A DNA stretch of 33,741 bases. Origin: Alphaproteobacteria bacterium. GTDB lineage: Bacteria > Pseudomonadota > Alphaproteobacteria > RF32 > CAG-239. The position numbers and the translations under genes were made by a program. Below, piece after piece: positions 1-7,962 of the stretch; position 1 is the stretch's first letter, and each line of letters opens with the position of its first letter. The DNA is taken from assembly GCA_017621635.1 (NCBI GenBank), contig JAGASU010000125.1:1-33741 (forward strand). Reading direction: 5' to 3'. Below the pieces are notes generated by a model that was not told where the DNA came from, did not search any database, and saw only the letters and a list, made by a program, of their open reading frames with translations.

Positions 1-193
1 CGGCGAGCCTTTTACCGTTTTTATAGCAAAAATTAAGCCATAATTTATGATATTTATAAGAAAGTTCCATATACTTTCTGGGGTCTTGCTCAAATTCTGC
101 AACATCGCGCAAAAGACCGAGCGTCACAAACTTTTTTGACGCTTGATCTACAGCCTCACTCTGCTGCCTTTTATATTTCTTATTTTCCGGCAT
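1..193 (-). CDS. Partial hypothetical protein (N-terminal 64 residues)
   Basis: An open frame runs leftward from an ATG at 191-193 off the window edge and has no stop. It begins MPENKKYKRQQSEAVDQ and is lysine/glutamate-rich and hydrophilic, with no signal peptide or membrane segment. A GAGG-like ribosome binding site sits very close to the ATG (about 3 nt), so the start is uncertain. It is separated from the upstream lipoprotein gene by a clear terminator at 301-334, so it probably has its own promoter in the AT-rich 194-300 stretch. I recognise no family from the visible part. Confidence 0.55.
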   Translation of the reverse strand, partial: MPENKKYKRQQSEAVDQASKKFVTLGLLRDVAEFEQDPRKYMELSYKYHKLWLNFCYKNGKRLA

Positions 194-300
194 GACCTCA
201 AAGTTCTGTTAAACTAAATTCTGAATAGCATAAAAATATATTTAAATAAACAAAAAATCAACAAATATTTTTAACTTTTCGACAAAATAAAACAAGCACA

Positions 301-334
301 AAAAAAATCCCTCAAAACATAAAGTTTTAAGGGA
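301..334 (-). terminator. Rho-independent terminator after the 539-aa lipoprotein gene
   Basis: On the minus strand an 11-bp stem (334-324 with 318-308, one G-U pair) closes a 5-nt loop and is followed directly by a run of seven T (307-301). It begins 8 nt past the stop codon of the lipoprotein gene. Confidence 0.85.
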
Positions 335-341
335 AATTAAG

Positions 342-1961
342 TTAAGACGGGTTGGCGCTGAATGTCATTTTCACACCGTTTGGCGCAAAAACGTCAACTT
401 TAGAGCCGTCATCGGCTATAACCGCTCTGTAATCGGAAATAACCGAGGCAAGCCTGCCGTTAAGGTTATGTTTCCAATCATAAATCATCGCTGTTATGTC
501 ATCAATGCCTGAAATTTGCCGGTTGTTTTCTCCATACCACAAAAGAGTGGATTTGTTTTCAACAACTCGGGCCAATTCAAACTTTGCGCCGACACCGCTT
601 TTGGCGGCCGAATTAAATGCGCCGTAACGGCTTTCCTGAAACTTAAAGCTAGAGGGGAAGGCGTCCTGATAATCGCAAATTCCCCATTCATACCCTTTTT
701 CATACCGCACTAATACGCATTTTTTCGTGATGTTGTCGTTATGGCCGATAGCGTCCATATCAAACACCGCACTGACAAAAACACCGAGTATTTTGCCGCG
801 TTTCAGCTCAACCGCGGGAGGTGTGTCCGGCTTTTTCAAAAGCTTGGTCGAAACCGTCTTTTCAAACGTCTTGCCGGCAAAAGAAACATAGCCTGTCGTT
901 CTGTTTTCAAACTGATTGTCTTCAAGGCTTAACATAAGGTGTTCTTCCTTAAATTGTGCCTCTAAGTCAAATTCAAACCGTTTGCCGTCAATAAGAACAG
1001 AAGCCTCATACGCCGGATAAGAAAACACATCTTCAAAATAAGATGAACTGCTTGAAAACATCACTTTTTGCCGCACAATACCTTTTTTAACCTCAAACAT
1101 ACCGCCCTCGACCGGATTTCTGACTTCCTGTTCTAAAGAAACTCCGGTCGAAAAATCAATGCTTTCATACCAAACAGTCTTGTCCAATCCGGCATCTAAA
1201 GAAAATTCAAGGAAAGGCGAAGAAAATTTATAATTTTTTTCACCGTTAGTCCGCCAAATTTCTTTTTTGCTGACAAAAAGGCAAAAGTGCGTCTCGTCAG
1301 TCCACTCAATCCCGTGATCATAAGTGGTCGTCAAAAGTTTATCAACTTCTTTAACCTGCTTTTTGGCATAAAACACCTGAATGTTTTTTTTGCCGCTTTC
1401 TTTTAACGATTTAATTTCCCACGGCACGCTGAGCGTGATTTTGTTGAGAAAACACCCGTATCCGTTCAAGACTTCCGCTTTTTCAAACTTTAACCGCTCA
1501 AACGCCGCCGTTTCAAAAAAGATTTCCGACCCTTGGCTCATATACGAGTAAATGTCATAAGAAATCTCGGCGATAAGCGTTTGCCCGTCATCAAGGAAAA
1601 TTTCTTGCGAAATTATCCGTTTTCTGGGATTTGTACCCTGATAGCTTTGAAGCTCGCTCGTTTTTTGAAAAAAAGGAGTGGGATCATAGCCGGCGGCATA
1701 ATAAACCGTATCAAGTTTCGGATAAAGTTTGATGACTGCTTTCGGATAAAGAGTTTTGGTTTTTCCTTCTTCAATATAGCCGAGTGTCTGGTTAAGATAA
1801 AGAAAGGCCGTATCTTTAATAAGCGCGTCGTCCCAAACGTAAGTTAAGCTGGTTTTGATTTTTTCGCCGCCAAGCTCAAGCACATCTTCATGTGTTTCAC
1901 ACGAAAAGAGCAATAAGGCCGCTAAAAAAATAGCAAACCGGAAAAAAACAATTTTTTTCAT
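342..1961 (-). CDS. Large predicted lipoprotein of unknown function (539 aa)
   Basis: The N-terminus has basic residues, a hydrophobic stretch and a lipobox ending LLFSC with Cys21 as the lipidated residue. Signal peptidase II processing and membrane anchoring are therefore expected. Glu at +2 does not suggest inner-membrane retention by the E. coli Asp+2 rule. The rest is a soluble protein of about 520 residues, rich in aromatic residues and short beta-like stretches, without recognisable catalytic motifs. I do not recognise a named family. It is monocistronic: a terminator follows and the 510-bp gap containing a repeat precedes it. No convincing Shine-Dalgarno sequence lies before the ATG at 1959-1961. 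The lipoprotein call is firm and the function is unknown. Confidence 0.85.
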   Translation of the reverse strand: MKKIVFFRFAIFLAALLLFSCETHEDVLELGGEKIKTSLTYVWDDALIKDTAFLYLNQTLGYIEEGKTKTLYPKAVIKLYPKLDTVYYAAGYDPTPFFQKTSELQSYQGTNPRKRIISQEIFLDDGQTLIAEISYDIYSYMSQGSEIFFETAAFERLKFEKAEVLNGYGCFLNKITLSVPWEIKSLKESGKKNIQVFYAKKQVKEVDKLLTTTYDHGIEWTDETHFCLFVSKKEIWRTNGEKNYKFSSPFLEFSLDAGLDKTVWYESIDFSTGVSLEQEVRNPVEGGMFEVKKGIVRQKVMFSSSSSYFEDVFSYPAYEASVLIDGKRFEFDLEAQFKEEHLMLSLEDNQFENRTTGYVSFAGKTFEKTVSTKLLKKPDTPPAVELKRGKILGVFVSAVFDMDAIGHNDNITKKCVLVRYEKGYEWGICDYQDAFPSSFKFQESRYGAFNSAAKSGVGAKFELARVVENKSTLLWYGENNRQISGIDDITAMIYDWKHNLNGRLASVISDYRAVIADDGSKVDVFAPNGVKMTFSANPS

Positions 1962-2128
1962 ACGCTGAATTATTTAAGTAAAACATTTTATTTTAGATTA
2001 AATAAAGCCCGTCTTTTACAATAACTAACCTGATAAGAAGACAAAATAAGAGCTTTACACCTCAATCATACACAAAAAAAATAAAAAATCAAGCTCTTTT
2101 GTCTAAAATAAGAAAACTTTCCTTTCTC

Positions 2129-2332
2129 CGTCATTACGGCTCTCAGTTGTTGGGGTGTGACTTGCCGTAAAGCAACCAAAACAACCGCTACAACAGGCTT
2201 GTCCGAACTTAAGTGAGTAGCGCGTAAGCACAACCTATCCGAAGCAAACTTCTCTTAGCTTTGCGAGGTCGCCCTCTCCTCGAGTCATTGCGAGCGGGCG
2301 TAAGCCCACATGTGCGAAGCAATCCATAACTT
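2129..2332. repeat. Dispersed palindromic repeat, copy A
   Basis: It shares with 14268-14395 the opening CGTCATTACG, then GCCCTCTCC followed within a few bases by GTCATTGCGAG, and the closing CGAAGCAATCCATAACT. Between the last two blocks both copies have a short hairpin of different sequence (here GGGC-GTAA-GCCC). The GTCATTGCGAG / GCAATCCA pair resembles intergenic REP-like elements seen in several bacterial genomes. Both copies are strictly intergenic. Confidence 0.75.
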
Positions 2333-2410
2333 GTGCAAAGCACACCTTATCTGCTTGTAATTATATCTCCCATATTCCGTACCAAAACATAAACACCTCA
2401 TTTATAAGAG

Positions 2411-2438
2411 TTGACAATAATGCCCGTCCTGCTAAAGT
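2411..2438 (+). promoter_or_regulatory. Predicted sigma-70 promoter for the psd-heptose operon
   Basis: A perfect -35 TTGACA (2411-2416) is followed after 16 nt by TAAAGT (2433-2438, four of six matches). Transcription would begin near 2445, which makes the ATG at 2439 impossible as a start and supports the ATG at 2472. Confidence 0.6.
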
Positions 2439-2471
2439 ATGCAAAACTGTATGACTTTTAAGGAGAAAAAA

Positions 2472-3371
2472 ATGTCATCGCTTATAGACGATATAAAAGT
2501 AAAATCCCAGTATTTTCTGCCTAAAAAACTTATTTCCCGCGCGGCGGGCTTTCTGGCCTCCCGTGACTTGGGCAGTTTAACCGAAGGGCTGATTAACACC
2601 TTTATCGCTCATTATCAGGTCGATTTAAGCGAAGCGGAAATAACCGACCCCAAAGGCTATAAAACCTTTAATGCCTTTTTTACCCGTGCCTTAAAAAAAG
2701 GCGCCCGTCCGATAGCCGCCGCGGATACGGCTGTTGTTAACCCGGCAGACGGAACTATTAGCGAGTTTGGTGAAATTTATAAAGACGCCGTGTTGCAGGC
2801 CAAAGGCCATTATTATAGCTTAACCTCTCTTTTAGGCGGTGATGAAAAAGACGCCGAGCCGTTTTTATCCGGCGCATTTTATACCACCTATCTTTCACCG
2901 AAAGATTATCACCGTGTGCATATGCCTTTTGACGGCAAGTTGGAAAAAATGGTGTTTGTCCCCGGAACTCTGTTTTCGGTCAATCCTCTGACCGCGCAGA
3001 ATGTGGATAACCTTTTTGCCAAGAACGAACGGGTAATCTGCTTTTTTAAGAATGAAAAACTCGGCCGTTTTGCCGTTGTGCTGGTCGGCGCCACCATTGT
3101 TGCCAGCATAGAAACCGTTTTTCAAGGTGTCATTGCCCCCTCAGCCGGTCGTGAAAAGACGATTTATCACTATGAAAAAGACAATATAACCTTCAAAAAA
3201 GGTGCTGAACTCGGCCGCTTCCTTTTAGGCAGTACCACGGTTTGCGTGTTTGAAAACAAAAAAATAACCTTTGAAAAAGCCTTAAAAGCCGGACAAAGCG
3301 TGAAAATGGGGCAAAAAATGGCAACACTCGCCACCCAAGCGCCAAAAACAAAGAAAACCCCTGCAAAATAA
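2472..3371 (+). CDS. psd: Phosphatidylserine decarboxylase
   Basis: Psd converts phosphatidylserine to phosphatidylethanolamine at the inner membrane, using a pyruvoyl group made by self-cleavage. The protein (299 aa) carries the family motif YLSPKDYHRVHMP and, near the C-terminus, LGST with Gly253-Ser254 as the expected cleavage and pyruvoyl site. It matches the long (type I, E. coli-like) form in length. The start at 2472 is chosen over an in-frame ATG at 2439 because AAGGAGA precedes it at good spacing and the upstream ATG abuts the predicted -10 box. It heads a run of six same-strand genes, the rest of which concern heptose and glycosyl transfer. Confidence 0.95.
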   Translation: MSSLIDDIKVKSQYFLPKKLISRAAGFLASRDLGSLTEGLINTFIAHYQVDLSEAEITDPKGYKTFNAFFTRALKKGARPIAAADTAVVNPADGTISEFGEIYKDAVLQAKGHYYSLTSLLGGDEKDAEPFLSGAFYTTYLSPKDYHRVHMPFDGKLEKMVFVPGTLFSVNPLTAQNVDNLFAKNERVICFFKNEKLGRFAVVLVGATIVASIETVFQGVIAPSAGREKTIYHYEKDNITFKKGAELGRFLLGSTTVCVFENKKITFEKALKAGQSVKMGQKMATLATQAPKTKKTPAK

Positions 3372-3387
3372 CGCCAAAGGAGAAAAT

Positions 3388-4461
3388 ATGCCTCTAAGAA
3401 TAATCCATTGTGCAAATTTTAACCAAATCCGCCTCAAAGGTTGTTATCTGGCATCATTAGGCTATAAGTTAAATAATGGTTTAACCCGCTTAGGCCATCA
3501 AGTCGTCACATATAGTGATCGCGATATGTCCCGCGCTTTCGGCTTTTTAGGCAATAAAACTTTTTTCAGTGATAAAAAAAATAATGAAAATTTTTATCAG
3601 TTTTGCTTAAATATCAAACCTGACGCTCTCATTTTGGGACACGCGGACACCATAACCGCAGAAACGCTTTTAAAAATAAAAGACAAGCTGAAAAACATAA
3701 AAATTCTCCAGTGGAACGTTGACAGTATTAACCCCAAAGTCACCTCGGGCGGAGGGATGCACAATATCAATAATATCAAAGCAAAGCTTCCTGTCGTCGA
3801 TTATACTGTCATAACCACGGCCGATCGCAAGCTCTTAAGCACGTTTGACTTAACCAAAAACAAAGTGGGCTTTATCCCTAATCCGGTAGATAACTCAATT
3901 GAAACCGCGCGCGTGTTTGCAAACGAAACCCCTGAATATGACCTCTTTTTTGCAGCCCACCCTGAGGCTTTAAGGGACGTCTGCGGCAAAGATTACACAT
4001 CAAAAGAAGTTGCGGCTTTCTTAACTCGGGAATTTCCCAAGCAAACCTTGTGTTTTCCTAAAATGAACTGTCCGGCATTAAACGGCGCGGCTTATCTTGA
4101 CGCACTCAAAAAAAGCGCTATGGTCTTAAACCTCTCACGCGTTAATTCGGATTATCTTTATTCGTCAGACCGTATGGCGCACGCCATGGGCAATGGGTGT
4201 CTGGCTTTGGTTGACAGACATACCGGCTTTGCCGATTTCTTTTCCGATGATGAAATCGCGTTTTACAGCAGTAAAGACGAACTTTTGGAAAAAATAAAAT
4301 TTTATGCAAATTCCCCCCAAGAGCGGATGAAAACCGCCCAAAACGGCCATAAACGCTATTTTGAGCTGTTTAATGAAACACTTGTCGCCAAATACGTTGT
4401 TTCATTGTTAGAAGAAACGTATAACCCTCAAGACTATCCTTTCCCGACTATTATAGAGTAA
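3388..4461 (+). CDS. CgeB-like glycosyltransferase (GT-B fold), 357 aa
   Basis: The N-terminal half (about 1-170) looks like a Rossmann-type acceptor domain with ILQWNVDS and a conserved FIPNPVD-like linker. The C-terminal part has the pattern SSDRMAHAMGNGCLALVDRH followed by FFSDDEIAFYSSKDEL, typical of the spore-maturation CgeB / Glyco_trans_1_2 group, where an acidic residue binds the nucleotide sugar. AAGGAGA precedes the ATG. It lies 16 nt after psd and 6 nt before hldE, so it is almost certainly co-transcribed and probably adds a sugar to a lipopolysaccharide core or related glycan. The donor and acceptor are not deducible. Confidence 0.75.
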   Translation: MPLRIIHCANFNQIRLKGCYLASLGYKLNNGLTRLGHQVVTYSDRDMSRAFGFLGNKTFFSDKKNNENFYQFCLNIKPDALILGHADTITAETLLKIKDKLKNIKILQWNVDSINPKVTSGGGMHNINNIKAKLPVVDYTVITTADRKLLSTFDLTKNKVGFIPNPVDNSIETARVFANETPEYDLFFAAHPEALRDVCGKDYTSKEVAAFLTREFPKQTLCFPKMNCPALNGAAYLDALKKSAMVLNLSRVNSDYLYSSDRMAHAMGNGCLALVDRHTGFADFFSDDEIAFYSSKDELLEKIKFYANSPQERMKTAQNGHKRYFELFNETLVAKYVVSLLEETYNPQDYPFPTIIE

Positions 4462-4467
4462 AATAAA

Positions 4468-5943
4468 ATGTCAGACTTATCCGAATATATCAAAAATTTT
4501 CAAAACGTCCGTATGCTGATCATCGGCGATGTGATGTTAGATGAGTTTATTTATGGCAAGGTGGAACGGATTTCACCCGAAGCGCCGGTTCCCGTTATCC
4601 GCTTAAAGAGTGAAAAAAAGATGTTGGGCGGAGCCGGTAATGTTGCCTTAAATGCCGCCGCACTCAAGGTCAATACCTCTTTTATCGGCCTAATCGGCAA
4701 TGATGAGGCCGGGTTGACGGTAAACAAATTATTTGAAGAAACGTCAATCAATAAACATCTCTTTAAGCTCAAAGATTATCCGACCATCATCAAAAAACGC
4801 TATATTGCCGGCAATGCCCAGCTTTTGCGCGCGGATAAAGAAGAAAAATTTCCCGATGTCGCCGGTATCATCAACCGTTTGGAGAAAATCTTTGTAAAAT
4901 TCCTAAAAAAAGCCGATGTCATCTTGTTATCCGATTATAACAAAGGCACGCTGACTAAAGAAGTCTGCCAAATGATCATCAAAAATGCCAATCTTGCCGG
5001 CATAAAAGTCATTGTCGACCCCAAGGGGCAGGATTACACCAAATACAACGGAGCCTTTTTAGTTAAGCCGAACTTAAAAGAATTTTCCGAAAGTACCGGT
5101 GTTAAGTTTAATACCGAAAGCCCTCTGTTTAAAGAAGAACTTAAAGAAGCCGCCAAAATTTTCTTTGCCAGCTATCAGGTGCAAAATCTTGTCGTTACGT
5201 TGTCTGAAAAAGGTATGGCCTGTTTTTCAAGGGAAAATGCCGATAATATGGTGCATGTCCCGACCATAGCCAAAGAAGTGTTTGATGTTTCGGGTGCCGG
5301 AGATACCTCTCTTGCGGTGTTAGGAGCAACGTTTGCTCTCAATGCGCCGCAAATTACCGCTCTAACCCTGGCAAACGCGGCCTCCGGTATCGCCGTCAGC
5401 AAATTAGGTACGGCAAGCGTCACGCCGGAAGAATTAACCGAGGCGCTGAACGAAGAAGAAAAAAACACCCCGTCCTCAGGTGTAATAACCTTAGAACAAG
5501 CGGTTAACATCAGAGAAAAACTGCGCAAAGTTGGAAAAACCGCAGGCTTTACCAACGGCTGTTTTGACTGTCTGCACTTAGGACATCTCCATTCGTTTAA
5601 GGAAGCCAAAAAAGAATGTGATGTCCTCTTTGTCGGCATAAATTCGGACACTTCGGTTAAACGCCTTAAAGGTCCCGCGCGTCCTCTGCAGGATGAACAG
5701 ACCAGAGCAGGGCTGTTAAGCGCGCTTAAATTGATAGATTATGTCATCATCTTTGACGAAGACACGGCGTTGCCGCTCATCGAGGCCTTAAAGCCCGATG
5801 TTATCGCCAAAGAAGGCTACGAACTCAAAGACTGGCCCGAAGCCCGGCTTGTCATCAAACAAGGCGGCCGCGCCGTCACGCTCAAACGTTTGGAGGGCTA
5901 CTCCACCACCTCAATGGTTGAAAGGATAAAAAATCATGATTAA
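4468..5943 (+). CDS. hldE: Bifunctional heptose-7-phosphate kinase / heptose-1-phosphate adenylyltransferase, copy 1
   Basis: HldE phosphorylates D-glycero-D-manno-heptose 7-phosphate at C1 and, after GmhB removes the 7-phosphate, adds AMP to give ADP-heptose. Residues 1 to about 320 form a ribokinase-like (PfkB) domain with MLGGAGNVA near 52-60 and DVSGAGDT at 273-280, Asp279 being the expected catalytic base. Residues about 345-485 form the nucleotidyltransferase domain with TNGCFD and HLGH at 370-373. The length of 491 aa is normal for the fused enzyme. The stop overlaps the gmhA start by 8 nt. A second, diverged copy lies at 17339-18823. Confidence 0.95.
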   Translation: MSDLSEYIKNFQNVRMLIIGDVMLDEFIYGKVERISPEAPVPVIRLKSEKKMLGGAGNVALNAAALKVNTSFIGLIGNDEAGLTVNKLFEETSINKHLFKLKDYPTIIKKRYIAGNAQLLRADKEEKFPDVAGIINRLEKIFVKFLKKADVILLSDYNKGTLTKEVCQMIIKNANLAGIKVIVDPKGQDYTKYNGAFLVKPNLKEFSESTGVKFNTESPLFKEELKEAAKIFFASYQVQNLVVTLSEKGMACFSRENADNMVHVPTIAKEVFDVSGAGDTSLAVLGATFALNAPQITALTLANAASGIAVSKLGTASVTPEELTEALNEEEKNTPSSGVITLEQAVNIREKLRKVGKTAGFTNGCFDCLHLGHLHSFKEAKKECDVLFVGINSDTSVKRLKGPARPLQDEQTRAGLLSALKLIDYVIIFDEDTALPLIEALKPDVIAKEGYELKDWPEARLVIKQGGRAVTLKRLEGYSTTSMVERIKNHD

Positions 5944-6493
5944 AGATGAAATTTTGCAAATTGCCGAAAATTTTAAAGCACTTTCTTCGCAAGACGCCGT
6001 CATTGAAGACACTGTCAATTTGTGCGTAAACGCTTTGGAAAACGGCAATAAAATTATCTTCTGCGGCAATGGCGGTTCGGCTTCGCAAGCCCAGCATTTA
6101 ACCGCCGAGCTTGTCGGTCGCTATAAAATGGAAAGAAAAGCCTTAGACGCCATCTCGTTAACCGTGGATACCTCCAATTTAACCGCCATCGGCAATGATT
6201 ACGGTTTTGAAAATATCTTTTCCCGCCAGCTCGAAGGAGTAGGAAAAATGGGAGATGTTCTGTTCGGGCTATCAACCTCCGGCAATTCCGAAAATGTTGT
6301 CCGCGCCTTTAAGCTGGCCAAAGAAATGGGAATTTTTACGATTGCCCTCATCGGTGCTAAAGAATGTAAAATGGAACAACTCGCAGATTTAACCATAAAA
6401 GTTCCGGCTCAAACCAGCAATAATATTCAGGAAATGCACTTAGCCGTCGGTCACATCATCTGTGGTGAAATAGAAAAACGAATTTTTGCATAA
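5936..6493 (+). CDS. gmhA: Sedoheptulose-7-phosphate isomerase, copy 1
   Basis: GmhA makes D-glycero-D-manno-heptose 7-phosphate from sedoheptulose 7-phosphate, the first committed step of ADP-heptose synthesis. This 185-aa SIS-domain protein shows FCGNGGSASQAQHLTAELVGR, TVDTSNLTAIGNDYG and GLSTSGNSENV, the phosphosugar-binding segments, and a C-terminal QEMHLAVGHIICGEIE with the active-site Glu/His region. An AAAGGA sequence lies before the ATG inside the end of hldE, and translational coupling is likely. The paralogue at 16761-17342 is clearly related but diverged. Confidence 0.95.
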   Translation: MIKDEILQIAENFKALSSQDAVIEDTVNLCVNALENGNKIIFCGNGGSASQAQHLTAELVGRYKMERKALDAISLTVDTSNLTAIGNDYGFENIFSRQLEGVGKMGDVLFGLSTSGNSENVVRAFKLAKEMGIFTIALIGAKECKMEQLADLTIKVPAQTSNNIQEMHLAVGHIICGEIEKRIFA

Positions 6494-6508
6494 AAAAGGT
6501 TTAGCAAA

Positions 6509-7009
6509 ATGACAATCAAAACAAAAGCCCTGTTTTTAGACCGTGACGGCACCATAAACGTTGAAAAGCATTATCTTTATCAAATCAAAGATTTTGAATT
6601 TATGGACGGCATTTTGGAGCTATGCCGAAAAGCTCATCAAAAAGGTTATTTAATTATCGTCATCACCAACCAGTCAGGTATAGCCCGCGGTTATTACACC
6701 GTCAAAGACTATGAGATTTTAACCGCCTTTATGATAGGCGAGTTTAAAAAGCACGGTGTCCCGATAACCGATGTTTTCTATTGTCCGGATTTAGACGGTC
6801 CCGACCGTAAGCCGAACCCCGGAATGTTCTTAAAAGCCAAAGAAAAATACAACATCGATATGGCCAAATCCATAGCCTTGGGTGATAAAGAGCGGGATAG
6901 GGAGGCAGAAGCCGCCGCCGGTGTTAAAACCCTCTTGAAATTAGATGAACAAACCGATAAAGAAAAAAACAACATCGCCTCTCTAATCGAGGCAACCGCT
7001 TATTTATAG
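6509..7009 (+). CDS. gmhB: D-glycero-D-manno-heptose-1,7-bisphosphate 7-phosphatase
   Basis: This HAD-superfamily phosphatase of 166 aa lies directly after hldE-gmhA. The nucleophile motif is FLDRDGT (Asp11, Asp13), motif II is TNQSGIARGYY, and motif IV is GDKERDREAE. It should remove the 7-phosphate from heptose 1,7-bisphosphate between the two HldE reactions. The loop that in E. coli GmhB carries the Cys/His zinc ligands is shortened here to CPDLDGPDRKPNPGM, with only one Cys, so the zinc site appears to be absent. A histidinol-phosphatase-like role is possible from sequence alone, but the neighbours favour GmhB. Confidence 0.88.
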   Translation: MTIKTKALFLDRDGTINVEKHYLYQIKDFEFMDGILELCRKAHQKGYLIIVITNQSGIARGYYTVKDYEILTAFMIGEFKKHGVPITDVFYCPDLDGPDRKPNPGMFLKAKEKYNIDMAKSIALGDKERDREAEAAAGVKTLLKLDEQTDKEKNNIASLIEATAYL

Positions 7010-7017
7010 GAACGACT

Positions 7018-7962
7018 ATGCAAAAAATACTCATCATCAAACATGGCGCCTTTGGCGATTTTATCCACCAGTTAAGCTATATGAAGACGATTCGCGCTCA
7101 TCACCCCGAAGCCGAGATTACCCTCATCACCGCCACCTCGCAAAAGAGCCTGGCAACCACCACCGGTTATTTTGATAAAATTGTCATTGATGACAGAAAT
7201 TATAATCCCAAAGATTGGTATCGGATTATCAAAAAAACAATCGTCGATGGCTGTTATGATGTTATTTATAATCTTCAAGGCTCAACCCGTGTTATCAAAA
7301 AATATCTCCCCTTGGCGCGCCTTGCCTCATCACATAACCTGATTATCCGTTATCCCTCCAAGCCTGACGCCGCTGATAATATGACCGAAGAAACGATAAT
7401 CAAAAAATATCCCTGCACCTGGGGCAAAAAAGAAACGCGCACCTATCATCTGGACCTGATAAAAGAAGATATGTCATTTTGCCAACTAAGTAATGAGGTA
7501 AAACAAGCGTTGCCTAAAGAAAAATTTGTTTTGCTGATCCCCGGTTGCTCCAAAGGACATGACTTTAAGCGCTGGGCGCCTGAAAACTATGGCAGGCTTG
7601 CCGCCCTTTTAAGCGAGAAGGGGATAGCAAGCGTTATTATCGGTACGGCTTTTGAAAAAGAAAATATTGAAAAGATTATGGAATTTGCCCCCAAATCCGT
7701 TAATCTGATGAATAAAACCCAAATGACCGATATTCCGCCTTTAGGAAGCTTGGCTCTTGTCACAATCGGCAATGATACCGGTCCGATGCACTTTGTTGCC
7801 ACCTCCAAACATAAAACCATCGCTCTGTTCAGTCCGCAAACCGCCTACGCGCAGGACAAAAGCGACAATGTGATAAATTTTGTCGGTCAAAATTCAATTA
7901 ATGACATCAAAGTCGAAGATGTCTTGCAAACAGTCCTGTCACTAAACAACGCTAAAGATTAA
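7018..7962 (+). CDS. Glycosyltransferase family 9 (heptosyltransferase-like), 314 aa
   Basis: The N-terminus ILIIKHGAFGDFIHQLSYMKTIRAHHP is the classic GT9 start (a small-residue loop before a conserved GD). The C-terminal domain has LLIPGCS plus a KRWAPENYG segment and IGNDTGPMHFVATSKHKTIALF, the nucleotide-sugar binding region of the WaaC/WaaF/WaaQ group. It follows gmhB by 8 nt and would transfer heptose made by the preceding genes to lipid A-Kdo or an outer-core acceptor. Which WaaC/F/Q activity it has cannot be decided. Its stop overlaps the stop of the convergent GT2 gene by 4 nt. Confidence 0.9.
   Translation: MQKILIIKHGAFGDFIHQLSYMKTIRAHHPEAEITLITATSQKSLATTTGYFDKIVIDDRNYNPKDWYRIIKKTIVDGCYDVIYNLQGSTRVIKKYLPLARLASSHNLIIRYPSKPDAADNMTEETIIKKYPCTWGKKETRTYHLDLIKEDMSFCQLSNEVKQALPKEKFVLLIPGCSKGHDFKRWAPENYGRLAALLSEKGIASVIIGTAFEKENIEKIMEFAPKSVNLMNKTQMTDIPPLGSLALVTIGNDTGPMHFVATSKHKTIALFSPQTAYAQDKSDNVINFVGQNSINDIKVEDVLQTVLSLNNAKD

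Larger units (their letters stand above)
1962..2471. other. Gene-free interval with a dispersed repeat and the psd promoter
   Basis: This 510-bp stretch separates two divergent genes. I see no coding frame with a start and ribosome binding site. It holds the repeat at 2129-2332 and a promoter at 2411-2438. The part next to the lipoprotein gene (1970-2100) is AT-rich and presumably holds that gene's promoter, which I cannot place exactly. Confidence 0.6.

Noticed and set aside
2439-2471. An upstream in-frame ATG extending psd by 11 residues
   Set aside because: It abuts the predicted -10 box, so it would lie ahead of the transcript start; the ATG at 2472 has AAGGAGA.
5175-5651. A 158-aa open frame on the minus strand
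   Set aside because: Antisense to hldE copy 1, with no ribosome binding site or recognisable domain.
7959-7962. Four-base tail-to-tail overlap of stop codons as a possible error
   Set aside because: Both genes are complete with normal C-termini; the sequence TTAA simply supplies TAA on both strands.
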